DNA of 64,000 nucleotides from Neobacillus sp. PS3-34 (GTDB taxonomy: Bacteria; Bacillota; Bacilli; Bacillales; Cytobacillaceae): contig NZ_CP133267.1 in assembly GCF_030915465.1 (NCBI RefSeq), positions 3,068,501 to 3,132,500 of the forward strand. The letters run 5' to 3'. The stretch's first letter is position 1. Every line of letters begins with the position of its first letter. Positions 40,695-50,769 of the stretch are shown one piece after another. The notes below the pieces were generated by a model. That model did not search any database, was not told the DNA's origin, and worked only from the letters and a program-made list of their open reading frames with translations. The translations under genes were made by a program, and so were the position numbers.

Positions 40695-41183
40695 ATGAAG
40701 GAAAATAAACGGGGCAGTGTCTGGCTAGCGGTCGCGGGATTAGTAAGGTCTTCTGATGGAAGGTGGCTGGTAGTAAAAAAGAAATACGGCGGTTTAAAAG
40801 GAAACTGGTCCTTGCCGGCAGGATTTGTAGAGGCAGGAGAAACAGCAGATGATGCCGTAATCAGAGAAGTAAAGGAAGAGACGGGAATTAATTGTACGGT
40901 GAAGGGACTCCTTGGCCTAAGAACAGGGGTAATTAAAGGAGAAGTCAGTGATAACATGCTTGTATTCCTTCTTGAGCAGAATGGGGATAGTAAATTGAAG
41001 CATCAGGAAAACGAGCTCTTTGAAGCAAAATTTATGAGCATAGAAGAATTGGCAGCTGACAAGGATGCATCCATTCTTCTTCATTATTTGATCGGAGTAG
41101 AGCAGATGCTTTCAAGGTCTGGTGCCGATGGATTAAATCCCGGGGATCAATTTGGATACACTGCTTATAAGCTATTTTTCTAA
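40695..41183 (+). CDS. NUDIX hydrolase
   Basis: 162-aa NUDIX protein. The Nudix box is complete: GFVEAGETADDAVIREVKEE then TGI (GX5EX7REUXEEXGU pattern). The substrate, a nucleoside diphosphate linked to X, cannot be deduced. ATG 40695 with purine-rich AAGGGATTGGGAAG upstream. No close terminator. Confidence 0.88.
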   Translation: MKENKRGSVWLAVAGLVRSSDGRWLVVKKKYGGLKGNWSLPAGFVEAGETADDAVIREVKEETGINCTVKGLLGLRTGVIKGEVSDNMLVFLLEQNGDSKLKHQENELFEAKFMSIEELAADKDASILLHYLIGVEQMLSRSGADGLNPGDQFGYTAYKLFF

Positions 41184-41339
41184 ATTTTCAAAAATATAAG
41201 GAACAATGAGTAATTTGCAGATAAATATGTATGTATCCGTTTACATAAGCGATTTTGGTCAAATACTCGCCTTTTCAAATTTTTGTATCCTTGATATATT
41301 ATCAGAAAATTAAGTTAATATTTAAAGGAGATGACACGC

Positions 41340-41465
41340 ATGACGGCGAAGAAATTAGACTCAAAAAAATGTGATTACTGTTCAGGAAATGGATACTTCC
41401 AATTGCTTCTTGGCGGATCAGAGACTTGCACCTGCTGTGGCGGATCAGGAAAAAGAAAAGACTAA
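41340..41465 (+). CDS. yuiA: YuiA, 41-aa DnaJ-type zinc-finger protein
   Basis: 41-aa protein with two CxxCxGxG-type half-motifs, CDYCSGNGY and CTCCGGSGK, enough for one zinc centre like that of DnaJ or anti-TRAP. RBS AAAGGAG before ATG 41340. Precedes yuiB as in B. subtilis. Function unknown. Confidence 0.85.
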   Translation: MTAKKLDSKKCDYCSGNGYFQLLLGGSETCTCCGGSGKRKD

Positions 41466-41546
41466 ATTAATATTTTCACCAATACATTGACTCCTTTTTC
41501 TGCATTCAGTACACTTAGTGTTGATGTGCAGAGGAGGAGTTTTTTA

Positions 41547-41870
41547 ATGCAGATGAATATTGTTGTCTTAATTATATCGATGCTATTATTTTTTGTACTA
41601 TTTTTTGGAATTGGATTTTTACTTAATATGCTTCTTCGAATGTCCTGGATCATGGCAGTTATTTATCCGGTAATTGCTATTTTTATAGTTGATAAAGTAC
41701 GCTTTATTAAATATTTCACTGACAGCCGGAACGCTTTTCAAGAACTGGGGCACAGGTTCAGCACTCTTGCTGTAGCGGATGTCCTTATTTTGCTCAGTGG
41801 GTTTGCAGGAGCAATTGTAGCTGGAATTACAATCAAGCTGCTGCGCAAAAATGGGTACCAGATGTTTTAA
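41547..41870 (+). CDS. yuiB: YuiB family membrane protein
   Basis: 107-aa protein with two N-terminal hydrophobic stretches (NIVVLIISMLLFFVLFFGIG and IMAVIYPVIAIFIVDK) and a third near the C-terminus (VLILLSGFAGAIVAGITI). ATG 41547 follows GAGGAGG. Integral membrane protein of unknown role between yuiA and yuiC. Confidence 0.85.
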   Translation: MQMNIVVLIISMLLFFVLFFGIGFLLNMLLRMSWIMAVIYPVIAIFIVDKVRFIKYFTDSRNAFQELGHRFSTLAVADVLILLSGFAGAIVAGITIKLLRKNGYQMF

Positions 41871-41902
41871 GCCTTTTACTTTCGAGTAAGAGGCTTTTTT
41901 TT
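41871..41902 (+). terminator. Terminator of yuiB
   Basis: GCCTTTTACT-TTCG-AGTAAGAGGC with T8 tail. Confidence 0.9.
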
Positions 41903-41996
41903 GTTAATTTAAGCATGCTAAGTAACTTTTTGCTCCCTTTAGGAATATTCCCTTGAATCTTGGGAAAAGATTACTTTTGGGAGGAGTGAAAAATAT

Positions 41997-42704
41997 ATGA
42001 AAAGATTTAAAAGTTGGACAAGGCGATTTGCCATGACATTTCTTTTTCTGATGGCACTCTTAACGACCTTCCAAACGATTTCAGGTGTAGAAGCAAAATC
42101 CCTTATTTCGTTTGTTGGTATTAATGATGGCTGGAAGCAGGATGAAGCCGAAGTTTCTTTTATTAAAAATAAATTCAAATCGATTGAATTGGCTTTCAAG
42201 CCGATTAAACGTGCGGCAGAGCTTAAACCGCTTATATCTTCAAGTGAAGCAGCAGCTGAAGTTCCTCCATTGGAGGAAGCCATTAATTGGTCGCAATACC
42301 CAAAGAAGACTGTCACTGCAACAGGATATACAGCAGGCTATGAATCAACCGGAAAATATAAAAACCATCCTGAATTCGGCATCACTTATTCTGGGGTAAA
42401 GGTTAAGCGTGATCTTTATTCGACTGTGGCGGCTGATTTAAACGTCTTTCCAATTGGAACTGTCCTCTTTATCCCTGGTTATGGGTATGGAGTCGTAGCA
42501 GACAAAGGCGGCGCTATTAAAGGGAATAAATTGGATTTATATTATGAGACAGTCGACGACGTCTATAAAAAATGGGGTAAAAAGACGCTTGATGTGTACA
42601 TAATAGAAACGGGCGATGGCAATTTAAGCGAGGAACAATTAACTGCATGGAATGAAAACGAAGCAATGCAAGTGTTCCGCCAGCAATATATTAAATCGGA
42701 ATAG
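41997..42704 (+). CDS. yuiC: YuiC, 3D-domain cell-wall lytic protein
   Basis: 235-aa exported protein. An N-terminal signal segment ([20 protein letters not shown]) precedes a linker and the 3D domain, which carries the three Asp of the fold: [31 protein letters not shown] and KTLDVYIIE. The B. subtilis homologue is an MltA-like, Sps-type lytic transglycosylase. RBS GGGAGGAG before ATG 41997. Secreted or wall-bound. Confidence 0.9.
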   Translation: MKRFKSWTRRFAMTFLFLMALLTTFQTISGVEAKSLISFVGINDGWKQDEAEVSFIKNKFKSIELAFKPIKRAAELKPLISSSEAAAEVPPLEEAINWSQYPKKTVTATGYTAGYESTGKYKNHPEFGITYSGVKVKRDLYSTVAADLNVFPIGTVLFIPGYGYGVVADKGGAIKGNKLDLYYETVDDVYKKWGKKTLDVYIIETGDGNLSEEQLTAWNENEAMQVFRQQYIKSE

Positions 42705-42710
42705 AAATAC

Positions 42711-42737
42711 AAAAAACAGGCGAAATGCCTGTTTTTT
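42711..42737. terminator. Bidirectional terminator between yuiC and yuiD
   Basis: AAAAAACAGGC-GAAAT-GCCTGTTTTTT between converging genes. Confidence 0.92.
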
Positions 42738-42747
42738 GTTGTAGTAA

Positions 42748-43220
42748 TTACAGAAAATAGTAAATGACGAGAGTAAGGAAAATTCCTGTCATTCCTCCAA
42801 AGAACACCTCGATGGGTTTATGACCCAATAATTCTTTTAGTTCCTTTCTTTTTTCATGCTCGGGCTTTTTCTGCCAAACCTTAGCTTCCTCCATGAACTT
42901 TGAGAAATCCGCTACTAATTTATTAAGAACAATTGCCTGTTCCCCAGCCTGCCTACGCACCCCCGTTGCATCAAACATGGTGATGATGGCAAAAATGGCA
43001 GAAACGGCAAAGACTGCTGAATCCATACCCCTTTCCAGGGCCACAGCTGTGGAGAGAGCGGTAACGGCAGCAGAATGGGAGCTTGGCATTCCGCCAGTAC
43101 TTGTAAGCAGCGACCAATCAAGCTTTTTTGTTGCAATAAACTGTATGGGAACTTTAATAAATTGGGCAAAGAATATTGCGGCCAAGCGGCCCATAAAGGA
43201 AAGTTTGTCAGCAGGTCCAT
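42748..43220 (-). CDS. yuiD: YuiD, divergent PAP2-family membrane protein (5' end frameshifted)
   Basis: Membrane protein of the DUF212/divergent PAP2 family with the signature TSTGGMPSSHSAAVTAL and MFDATGVRRQAGEQA. The likely start is ATG 43220 with RBS AAAGGTGG, giving MDLLTNFPL; the frame then breaks at GGCCC 43188-43192 (minus strand TTATGGGCCGC, one base short) before GRLAAIFFAQFIKVP. The repaired protein is about 157 aa, as expected. The short in-frame ATG at 43194 would lose the first residues. Phosphatase activity is unproven for this branch. Confidence 0.88.
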
Positions 43221-43557
43221 ATGTGTATTACCACCTTTATGTTTTTTAAAGGAATGTTAGTTAATGAATACGCGTTATTTTTTAATTTAGAGTAAAAATT
43301 CAGGGAAAAGTTTTTTTTAGCCGGAACGAGAAGGATATGTTGAGGATGATCCGTTTTTTCATTATACCCACGGAGAGTGATTAGTAACATATAAGGCGTT
43401 TGTCAATTCATGCTTTCCAAATAGTTTTTATACATGGAGGATAATTAGATACTCGAAATAGTTGGCATTATTGGATATAATGAATAAATAAAGTGAAACT
43501 TCCGAAAGTTGAAGTTTTACTGCCCGTTTTGCGGGAGAATCAGCCGGGGGTGTAGGA
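43221..43557. other. Intergenic region yuiD/pepA with leader hairpins
   Basis: No gene. A -10 box TATAAT lies at 43476-43481 with a poor -35. Downstream, GTGAAACTTC (43493-43502) pairs with GAAGTTTTAC (43511-43520), and a small GC stem (TGCCCGTTTTGCGGGAGA) follows at 43521-43538, just before the pepA RBS. The hairpins may influence pepA translation; no known riboswitch class fits. Confidence 0.45.
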
Positions 43558-45066
43558 ATGTTCGAGATAAAAAAAGACTTTGATTTAGTAAATGAACATG
43601 AGGGTATTGTCATTGGCCTCTTTGATAAGCCTGCCAAGTTTGAGGGCCTATTGGCAAAATTTGATGAGGCGTTTGATGGCCAGCTGACAGAGCTTGTAAA
43701 GAGCGGCGACATATCAGCAAAGGCTAAATCCGTTAGTAAAATACATAGTTTTGGAAAAGTAGGCGCAAAAAGATTATGGATTGTCGGACTTGGAAAAGAG
43801 AAGGAATTGACATTTGATCTGCTGAAGGAATCATTGGGAGTTCTTTATAAAACTCTCAAATCGGCCAAGCAGACAGAGGCTGCATTCCTATTGAATTCTT
43901 TCGTTGCTGCCGGCATCGAGGAGCTTGATATTGCTCATGCAGCAAGTGAGGCATACGCTTTGGCAACCTACGAATTTGAAGGATATAAACAAAAGTCGAA
44001 TGAGCCGGAAAAACGTCTGCAGCAACTTACATTTTACAGTGAAGCAGCGGAACCTGAGGACCTGCGTGCATCTCTATCAGTGGGCTATGCATATGGTTCA
44101 GGGACGAATTCTGCACGTATGCTTGTGAATTTGCCAGGCAACATGCTTACGGCAACAGATATGGCTGAGTACGCGGAAGAGCTTTCGGCAAGATATGGAT
44201 TCGAGAAAGAAATTCTAGATAAAGAAGAAATCGAAAAGCTTGGAATGGGAGCATTCCTGGCAGTCAACCAGGGTTCCACAGAGCCTCCAAAGATGATTGT
44301 CCTGAAATATCAAGGAAAAGAAAATTGGGAGGATGTAATTGGCCTGGTAGGAAAAGGAATCACCTTTGATACGGGGGGTTACTCCATTAAAACAAAGGAC
44401 GGCATTGTCGGAATGAAAACTGACATGGGTGGTGGCGCTGCCGTGCTGGGTGCAATGGAAATTATCGGCGAGCTGAAGCCGGATCAGAATGTGGTTGCTG
44501 TTATCCCTGCCACAGACAATATGATCAGCGGCGGAGCTTTCAAGCCGGATGATGTGATTACTTCATTAAGCGGAAAAACAATTGAAGTGTTAAATACAGA
44601 TGCGGAAGGGCGACTTGTTTTAGCAGATGCCGTTACATACGCTAAGCATCACGGTGCAGAATATCTGGTCGATGTAGCTACCCTTACAGGCGGTGTTATT
44701 GTGGCGCTCGGCATGAATACAACCGGGGCGATGACAAACAATGAAGCGCTGTTTGAGCAGGTACTCGAAGCAGCCGTTGAAGCGGGAGAGCCAATGTGGA
44801 GGCTGCCAATCTTTGAAAAAGATAAAGAAAGAGTCCGCGGCAGCAAAATTGCCGACTTGAATAACTCTCCTGGACGTGAAAGGCCATGCCATTATGGCTG
44901 GTGCCTTTATTGGTGAATTTGCTGAAGAAACGCCATGGGTGCACCTGGACATCGCAGGTACGGCTACTTCTTCGAAAGAGTATGAATTAGGCCTGCGGGT
45001 GCAACAGGGGTTATGGCAAGAACGCTCGCACTATTTGTGGAACGGTTTGAACCTTTTGAAAAATAA
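43558..45066 (+). CDS. pepA: Leucyl aminopeptidase PepA (two frameshifts)
   Basis: M17 leucine aminopeptidase, cytosolic, two-metal enzyme. Catalytic parts: [14 protein letters not shown] (Lys, Asp), [15 protein letters not shown] and the signature [13 protein letters not shown]. The frame gains a base at AAAGGCC 44879-44885 (family [16 protein letters not shown]) and loses one at GGCC 44990-44993 (family [16 protein letters not shown]), then ends FERFEPFEK at 45064-45066. Repaired length 502 aa, normal for the family. RBS GGGGGTGTAGG before ATG 43558. Confidence 0.93.
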
Positions 45067-45075
45067 TACAGTAAG

Positions 45076-45102
45076 CCTCCGGACATGATCCGGGGGTTTT
45101 TC
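45076..45102 (+). terminator. Terminator of pepA
   Basis: CCTCCGGA-CATGA-TCCGGGGG with TTTTT tail, 10 bases after the repaired stop. Confidence 0.88.
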
Positions 45103-45192
45103 TGTTCGCCTTGGGATTCATGAAGCCCACTCCAATACCAGGTCATCCGCATATGAATTAGTGTAGGCATATAAAAAGGGAGGAAATCCTAG

Positions 45193-45427
45193 ATGTATAA
45201 TAGGATAAGGCCATACGGATTTGGGGGCAGGCCGTTTTATGGAGGGGTTGGCAGAAGGCGATTCTATGGCGGTTTTGGTTTTGAAGGCCCCGTTTGTAGG
45301 TGGTCTATTAGGCGGTCTGGTAGGAAGTGCTTTATTAAGTTCATATGGAGGCTACGGGGGCTACCCATATGGAGGCTATGGAGGATACTACGGCGGTTAT
45401 GGGGGCATGGGTTACCCTTATTATTAA
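45193..45427 (+). CDS. Gly/Tyr-rich small protein (frameshifted)
   Basis: About 77 aa after repair. The N-terminus reads MYNRIRPYGFGGRPFYGGVG, the middle VGGLLGGLVGSALLSSYGG, and the C-terminus is a run of YGGY repeats ending GMGYPYY. The two parts lie in different frames that switch at GGCCCC 45286-45291 (family EGPFVGG expected). The hydrophobic centre and Gly/Tyr repeats resemble small Bacillus spore coat or glycine-rich surface proteins; no firm family. RBS GGGAGG before ATG 45193. Confidence 0.72.
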
Positions 45428-45443
45428 ATACTTGAAAAAAAAC

Positions 45444-45472
45444 GACAGTTCCCTATGGAGCTGTCTTTGTTT
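45444..45472 (+). terminator. Possible terminator after the Gly/Tyr-rich gene
   Basis: GACAG(TT)CC...GG(AG)CTGTC imperfect stem with TTTGTTTT tail. Confidence 0.6.
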
Positions 45473-45500
45473 TACATAGTGAAAATTTGGCATTTACTCG

Positions 45501-45902
45501 TTATAGCCAGCGTAATACGACAATAAGGCGGCAGCATGCCTGCGAGTGAACGGAGGCGGTGAATTCCAGATGAAGACCGTCAGGATTATAAGAGATACGC
45601 GGCATTTGTCCGACTCCTGCAGAGTAAATGATTTTTCTGACTGCATCCATTTTCCCTGATTGTGCGGCACTCATTAATTGCTGTGAAAATTGTTTGGAGC
45701 CAGCGATTTTCCCAACAATTGTTTGAGCATCTTCCAAAACCCTCTGCATTGTTTTTGCAGATTCCATAAAAAAGGCTGGATTTATAACTGGAAGAGGGGT
45801 TGTTTGCGGAGTTCTCAAGTCGTTCTGGATGTAAGGCACAGGGCTATAATAAATTGGATACGGGTAAATGAATTGGGCTGAACAGGGATAAGGGTAGTTC
45901 AC
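45501..45902 (-). CDS. Conserved hypothetical protein, 133 aa
   Basis: Begins with a Pro/Tyr-rich segment (MNYPYPCSAQFIYPYPIYYS), then a helical domain (FFMESAKTMQRVLEDAQTIV, GKIAGSKQFSQQLMSAAQSG) and a beta end with CCRLIVVLRWL. Comparable Bacillus proteins are small and possibly sporulation-related, perhaps the yuzC type, but I am not sure. RBS GGGGGCGG (minus strand) just before ATG 45902. Confidence 0.62.
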   Translation of the reverse strand: MNYPYPCSAQFIYPYPIYYSPVPYIQNDLRTPQTTPLPVINPAFFMESAKTMQRVLEDAQTIVGKIAGSKQFSQQLMSAAQSGKMDAVRKIIYSAGVGQMPRISYNPDGLHLEFTASVHSQACCRLIVVLRWL

Positions 45903-46106
45903 AAAATCCGCCCCCTTCTACACAGTTGAAGTACATTTTATTTTATTCATTTTGGGGAAAGTCCTAGACTAATCAAGCTGGATACAAAAAATAAAAAAGA
46001 AATAAACAGGATTGCGGAGGAAAAAAACGGGAAATAGGATAGGAAGGACTGAATTGATTTTCATCCTCTAAATATTGAAACCACCTTATGAGAGGAGGGC
46101 AAAGCG

Positions 46107-46793
46107 ATGGAAATGGAAATGCTGCTTCAATTTTTTGAAGATAATGGATATTTAGGGATTTTTCTATGGCTATGGCTTGGAATATTCGGTCTTCCTGTTC
46201 CAAATGAAATTATTAGCATGACTGTTGGCTTGGCCTTTCTCAGAAGGTTTTAAATCCTTACCTTACCTTCCTCGTAATGCTGTCTGGCATATTTGCAGCC
46301 CTGACAACGAGTTATTTATTGGGAAGATTTGTCTGCCGCCCGCTTTTGCGGTTTTTTAAAAAGAGACAAAGATTTGCCAATGTCCTTGAAACCTCCCTTC
46401 AACTGATGGACAAGTATAGAAAATTTTCTTTATTGTTAAGCTACTTTATTCCTGGCCTCCGCAGTTTTGTACCATTTCTATATGGCTTCAGCCGCCTTCC
46501 TTTTCGATCCTTTGCCCTCTATGCCTATTCCGGAGCTTTCATTTGGCTCGGCGCTGATGTTTTCTGCCGGGTTCATTTTTGGAGATTATTTAGACGAGAT
46601 CATTCGCTATGGGAAAGGAGCTTTATTTATTACTGGAATGATTGCAGTTGTAATTGCAGTTGTTTACGTATTGTGGAAAAAACGAAAGCGTCTAAAACGA
46701 GAAAATCTTAATGAGGAATCACAAGTAAGTCTGTTCAGTGTACAATCTTACAGGTATACAGGTGAAACGATTCCACTAGAAAAAAATAAATGA
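46107..46793 (+). CDS. DedA-family membrane protein (two frameshifts)
   Basis: SNARE-associated/DedA membrane protein, about 229 aa after repair. N-terminus MEMEMLLQFFEDNGYLGIFL, then GIFGLPVPNEIISMTVGLA; the centre has GRFVCRPLLRFFKKR and YFIPGLRSFVPFLYGFSRLP, typical of the family, whose members translocate lipids such as undecaprenyl phosphate. The frame breaks at GGCC 46232-46235 (one base short before NPYLTFLVML) and at GGCGC 46550-46554 (two bases short before LMFSAGFIFGDYL). RBS GAGGAGGGC before ATG 46107. Confidence 0.86.
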
Positions 46794-46881
46794 TTGGTAT
46801 GAAAGTGGACAGTAATAGGATGGTTCATATTATAATAATTAAAATGGCATCATTTTACATAAGAGTCTTGGAGGGATAGGG

Positions 46882-47268
46882 ATGGAGTTAAAAAACACAA
46901 TGATTGACTCACTTGGAATTGAAATTACTGTTTTGGAAAAAGGGAAAGTCGTCGCGACCATGCCTGTCGATGAGCGTACACGCCAGCCGTTCGGGCTGCT
47001 GCATGGCGGTGCATCGGTCGCCTTGGCGGAAACAGTAGCAAGTATCGGAGCCTATGAGCTAGTGGACAAGGAAAAGGAAGCAGTGGCAGGGCTTGAGATT
47101 AATGCAAACCATGTTCGTCCAAAAAAGGATGGGACGGTTACTGCTGTTGCAGAAGTTCTGTATCAGGGAAGAACAACGATGGTATGGGATATTAAAATTA
47201 CAGATGAACAGGATAAGCTAATCTGCATTTCCAGATGTACAATGGCTGTTATCCAGTTGAAAAAATAA
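46882..47268 (+). CDS. yuxO: Hotdog-fold thioesterase YuxO (PaaI/MenI-like)
   Basis: 128-aa hotdog thioesterase. The acyl-CoA site GLLHGGASVALAETVASIGA is clear, followed by NANHVRPKKDGTVTAVAEV. It probably hydrolyses an aromatic acyl-CoA such as DHNA-CoA in menaquinone synthesis (family inference). In B. subtilis the homologue lies beside comA; no comA is seen here. RBS TTGGAGGGA before ATG 46882. Confidence 0.88.
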   Translation: MELKNTMIDSLGIEITVLEKGKVVATMPVDERTRQPFGLLHGGASVALAETVASIGAYELVDKEKEAVAGLEINANHVRPKKDGTVTAVAEVLYQGRTTMVWDIKITDEQDKLICISRCTMAVIQLKK

Positions 47269-47290
47269 GCAGCTTTCGGCTGCTTTTTTT
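47267..47290 (+). terminator. Terminator of yuxO
   Basis: AAGCAGC-TTTCG-GCTGCTT with T7 tail, overlapping the stop region. Confidence 0.9.
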
Positions 47291-47353
47291 CTTCTTGTTT
47301 ACTTTATAAATTTAATTAATAATAGGTGTTGAAGAAAAATTGGGAGCTTTGCT

Positions 47354-47911
47354 ATGAAAAACACCTATTTAACAAGCTATTTTCCGCTATTATCTATATT
47401 ATTGTTCAGTTTATCGCTAGCGATCGGAGTCGAGATGCCCCTTTTAGGTTTTTTGCAAAAAACAGGTATATATAAAGGGATGCTTGAATTCTTTTCGGAA
47501 AGCGGTGTAAAGCTTTCCTTATTAGCTCTATTAACCGTTTTGTTTTTTATGGTTTTCGCAGCTTTAAAAATAGTTGCCGACACAATCAATGAATTGTCAC
47601 TGCTCTTTTTTTCGCAGGATTCTGACGGAGAAAGCCTGAAAAAGGTCAGGAATGGTCCGATGATCTTCCTAGCCGGTGCAGCAGCCTCATTGCTCAGCAT
47701 TCAGCATGTCGTGGGGATAGCCGGGGTGTTTGCCCTGACTGCCTTGATTTACTTTATTTATTTCGTTTTCAAGGTGAGCGGTGCACTAAACACTCCTGGC
47801 CTGATTGGGATTATCTTTTTTCAAGTGATGGCATGGTCGATCCTGATTCTCGGTGTAACCTATCTAGCCGTTAAGGTATATAACAGCATCCTCGCGAGTT
47901 TGCCAGTTTGA
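47354..47911 (+). CDS. yufK: YufK family membrane protein (DUF5366)
   Basis: 185-aa protein with five or six membrane segments, for example LLSILLFSLSLAIGVEMPLL and SLLALLTVLFFMVFAALKIV. Length and layout match YufK (DUF5366), function unknown. RBS TGGGAGC before ATG 47354. Converges on pbpD. Confidence 0.78.
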   Translation: MKNTYLTSYFPLLSILLFSLSLAIGVEMPLLGFLQKTGIYKGMLEFFSESGVKLSLLALLTVLFFMVFAALKIVADTINELSLLFFSQDSDGESLKKVRNGPMIFLAGAAASLLSIQHVVGIAGVFALTALIYFIYFVFKVSGALNTPGLIGIIFFQVMAWSILILGVTYLAVKVYNSILASLPV

Positions 47912-47941
47912 AAAAGCCGATAATGCCAAAAACCTCAAAAA

Positions 47942-47967
47942 GGGGTGTCTCATTCATGAGACACCCC
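47942..47967. terminator. Bidirectional terminator between yufK and pbpD
   Basis: GGGGTGTCTCAT-TC-ATGAGACACCCC perfect stem flanked by A and T runs. Confidence 0.88.
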
Positions 47968-48015
47968 ATTTAATTTCTCACTGAGAAAATGAAGATTTCG
48001 CAATATCCCGCCAGA

Positions 48016-49856
48016 TCAGAAGGTGGGGCATTTCTTTTCAAACGTTTCCATGCTTTCGGGCTTGTCCTTTCCCACCCACACACCAATGGTCATTTTATCG
48101 GTTAGCCCGATAAACCAGTAGTCTTTATAATTGTTAGTCGTACCCGTTTTTCCTCCGGCATATGATGTTGGAATAAACGCCTTTTTCGCGGTTCCGGATA
48201 AAACCGTCTGCCTCATTAATGCACGAATTTTTCCTACTGTCTCTTTGCTCCAAACTCTTGTTTCCTGGTCCTTCCATGTATACAGAATCTTTCCGTGTTG
48301 GTCCGTGACGCTGGTGATGGCATGTGAAGGCTGATAAATCCCTTCATTACCAAAAACGGTATAAGCACTTGTCATTTCAAGAGGCGACATGCCTACTGAA
48401 AAACCTCCGATAGCTGCAGGCAGAACATGGTCCATTGCAGTGACCTGCTGAAAGTGGAATTTATCCAGGTCCTTGAATGCGTTATTGACACCCACTTGCC
48501 TGAGGAGGCGGACGGCAGGTGTATTATAGGAATGGATAAAGGCACTTTCCAGCGTGACATTCCCGTATTTGGCTTTTCCATAGTTTTCAGGACAATAACC
48601 ATGATCACAAAATGCGGCAGCGCTTATTTTCTTTGCAAGAGATTCGTGCGTCCGCTCGAAAAATGGAGCGTACACCAGCAAAGGTTTTATGGCAGAGCCT
48701 GGCTGCCGAAATGATTGATATGCCGGTTAAAGTTATACCTTTGGTAATCTTTCCCTCCTACAAGGGAAATCACGGCATGATCTTTTAGGCGAATGGCGAC
48801 AGCTGCACCCTCTACATCGCGATAGGGGAGGTTTCTTTTCACCGCAGCCTGAGCCTGTTCCTGAATCTTAGTATCAAGGGCGGTATGGACCGTTATTCCG
48901 GAGTGTAGTATGTCTTCAAATCGCCTATTCAATTTTTCCTCAACGACCTTAATGTCATCGCCTGATGCATTTGCGAGCAACGTGTCATAGCCTTCCTCTT
49001 TTTTAATCAATTCCTTTAATTCAGCCTCTGCATAATCGGTATAATCAGGATATAGATCCAGTTTATGCTGTAAGTTTAAGTGGATGGGCTCCGCTTTTAT
49101 TTGTGTCAACTCAACATTGCTTATGAATCCTGCCGCCCTCATTTGATCCAGCAGGCGCTCCTGGCGCGATTTCGTAAATTGAAAATGCTTGAGCGGGTCG
49201 TAAAGGGAAGGATTGTTTGGTATAGCAGCAATAAAAGCCTGTTCTCCCCGGGTAAGCTCTTGAATATGCTTGTTAAAATACTCCCTGGCAGCCGCCTCAA
49301 GCCCATAGGCACCGTTCTGAAAATAAATCGCATTCAAATAAAGTTCAAGGATTTTCTCCTTAGATAAATGCCGTTCAATCTGATAAGCGTATAAAAGCTC
49401 ACTCAGTTTTCGGTTATATGTTTTTTGGGGATTAAGGTACACGTTTCTTGCCAGCTGCTGTGTAATGGTACTTGCTCCCTGGGATATACCACCGCTTTTT
49501 ATATTGATTGCCATGGCACGGCCCATTGCATTTAAATCGAAACCGGGGTGTTCGTAAAAATTTCGATCCTCTGAGACTACAAAGATATTTTTTAGGAAAA
49601 GAGGTATTTCCTTTGCTTCAAGATAATATCTTATTTCACCCTGGGAAATTTCTGCAGTAACCTCACCATTTTGGTCCAATATTTTGCTTGTCTGCGGGAG
49701 ACTGATGTTTTTAATTTTTATTTTTTCATCCAATACTGCGTGGAAGCTCTTGGTGTGCGCCCATTCATTCACTGTTAAAAAAACAGTAAAAATGAATATG
49801 GGCACCAAAAGAAGTATGATCATAAATCCGGAAAAAGTTCTCATCTTGCACATCAA
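48016..49856 (-). CDS. pbpD: Class A penicillin-binding protein PbpD/PBP4-like (frameshifted)
   Basis: Bifunctional murein synthase, about 613 aa after repair. One N-terminal membrane anchor (MIILLLVPIFIFTVFLTVNE). Transglycosylase: VVSEDRNFYEHPGFDLNAMG and GASTITQQLARNVYLNPQKT. Transpeptidase: SxxK in QPGSAIKPLL, SxN in HSYNTPAV and KTGT in AGGKTGTTNNY. The frame breaks at 48706-48708, directly before SxxK: the family reads RQPGSAIKP, the text gives GSQALP. Here one base is missing next to CCG with no GGCC, unlike most other breaks. Order pbpD-kapD-kapB fits Bacillus. Confidence 0.9.
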
Positions 49857-50093
49857 ATCCTGTAGGTTTTTTTAAAAAAACAACTTATCCTGCATTTATT
49901 AATATCGGTTTATGTGGTTATTTATTTAGAAGGAAAAAAGTCACCCAGCTATTGTGAAAAAATTTAAAAAATTGATTTATAATTCATGCTATAATGAAAT
50001 AAAAAATATAGATATAGAGAAGATGCACAATTTTTTTGTACAGGTTCTCTATATAATGATAGTAAACGGAGAGAAGAGAAAGAGGGTGGAAAT

Positions 50094-50714
50094 ATGAAAG
50101 GAAGGCGCCAGCATTTATTTATTGATTTTGAATTCACGATGCCAGAGAGAAATGTGCGTATGAAGGAATTTTATCCGGAAATCATCGAAGTGGGGATTGT
50201 TTCAGTTATTGATAATCAAATCCGCCAGCAATTTTCTGCGTATGTAACGCCTGTTCAATTTCCTATTTTATCTGAACGCTGCAAATCATTCTTACATATC
50301 ACTCAAAAGCAGGTTAATGAGGGCATTTCATTTTTTGAACTTATTAAAAAGCTGGAGGAGTTTAACCAGTATTACGATAATACGATCGTGACATGGGGAA
50401 ACATGGATATGAAGGTATTGCGGCAAAATTGCAGCCGCGCAGGGGTTCCATTCCCATTTAAAGCTACCGAAATGGACTTGTCGATGGAGTACAAACGTTT
50501 CTTTGGAGACCAAAATCAAACGGGCCTTTGGAAAGCGGTCCAGGAGTATGGAAAAGAAGGAACTGGCAAGCACCATCGGGCACTTGATGATGCGCTGACA
50601 ACTTATAATATTTTTAAACTGGTTGAAAAAGATAAGCGTTATTTGGAAAAGCATGAACCTACAACAATTGGAGACAGGGTTGACTTTTCAAAACTATTGA
50701 ATGAATTTGCATAA
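50094..50714 (+). CDS. kapD: 3'-5' exonuclease-type sporulation inhibitor KapD
   Basis: 206-aa DEDDh exonuclease-fold protein. Catalytic residues: FIDFEFTMP (Asp, Glu), TWGNMDMKVL (Asp) and HHRALDDALTT (His, Asp). In B. subtilis KapD inhibits the KinA branch of the sporulation phosphorelay; nuclease activity is likely from the motifs. RBS AAAGAGGGTGG before ATG 50094. Converges on kapB. Confidence 0.92.
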   Translation: MKGRRQHLFIDFEFTMPERNVRMKEFYPEIIEVGIVSVIDNQIRQQFSAYVTPVQFPILSERCKSFLHITQKQVNEGISFFELIKKLEEFNQYYDNTIVTWGNMDMKVLRQNCSRAGVPFPFKATEMDLSMEYKRFFGDQNQTGLWKAVQEYGKEGTGKHHRALDDALTTYNIFKLVEKDKRYLEKHEPTTIGDRVDFSKLLNEFA

Positions 50715-50749
50715 AAGGCCAAATCACGAGCAAAGTGATTTGGCCTTTT
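50713..50749. terminator. Bidirectional terminator between kapD and kapB
   Basis: Perfect AAAAGGCCAAATCAC / GTGATTTGGCCTTTT stem with A and T tracts. GGCC is intact on both arms. Confidence 0.93.
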
Positions 50750-50769
50750 GGTTTTTGCTAGAGCATGAA

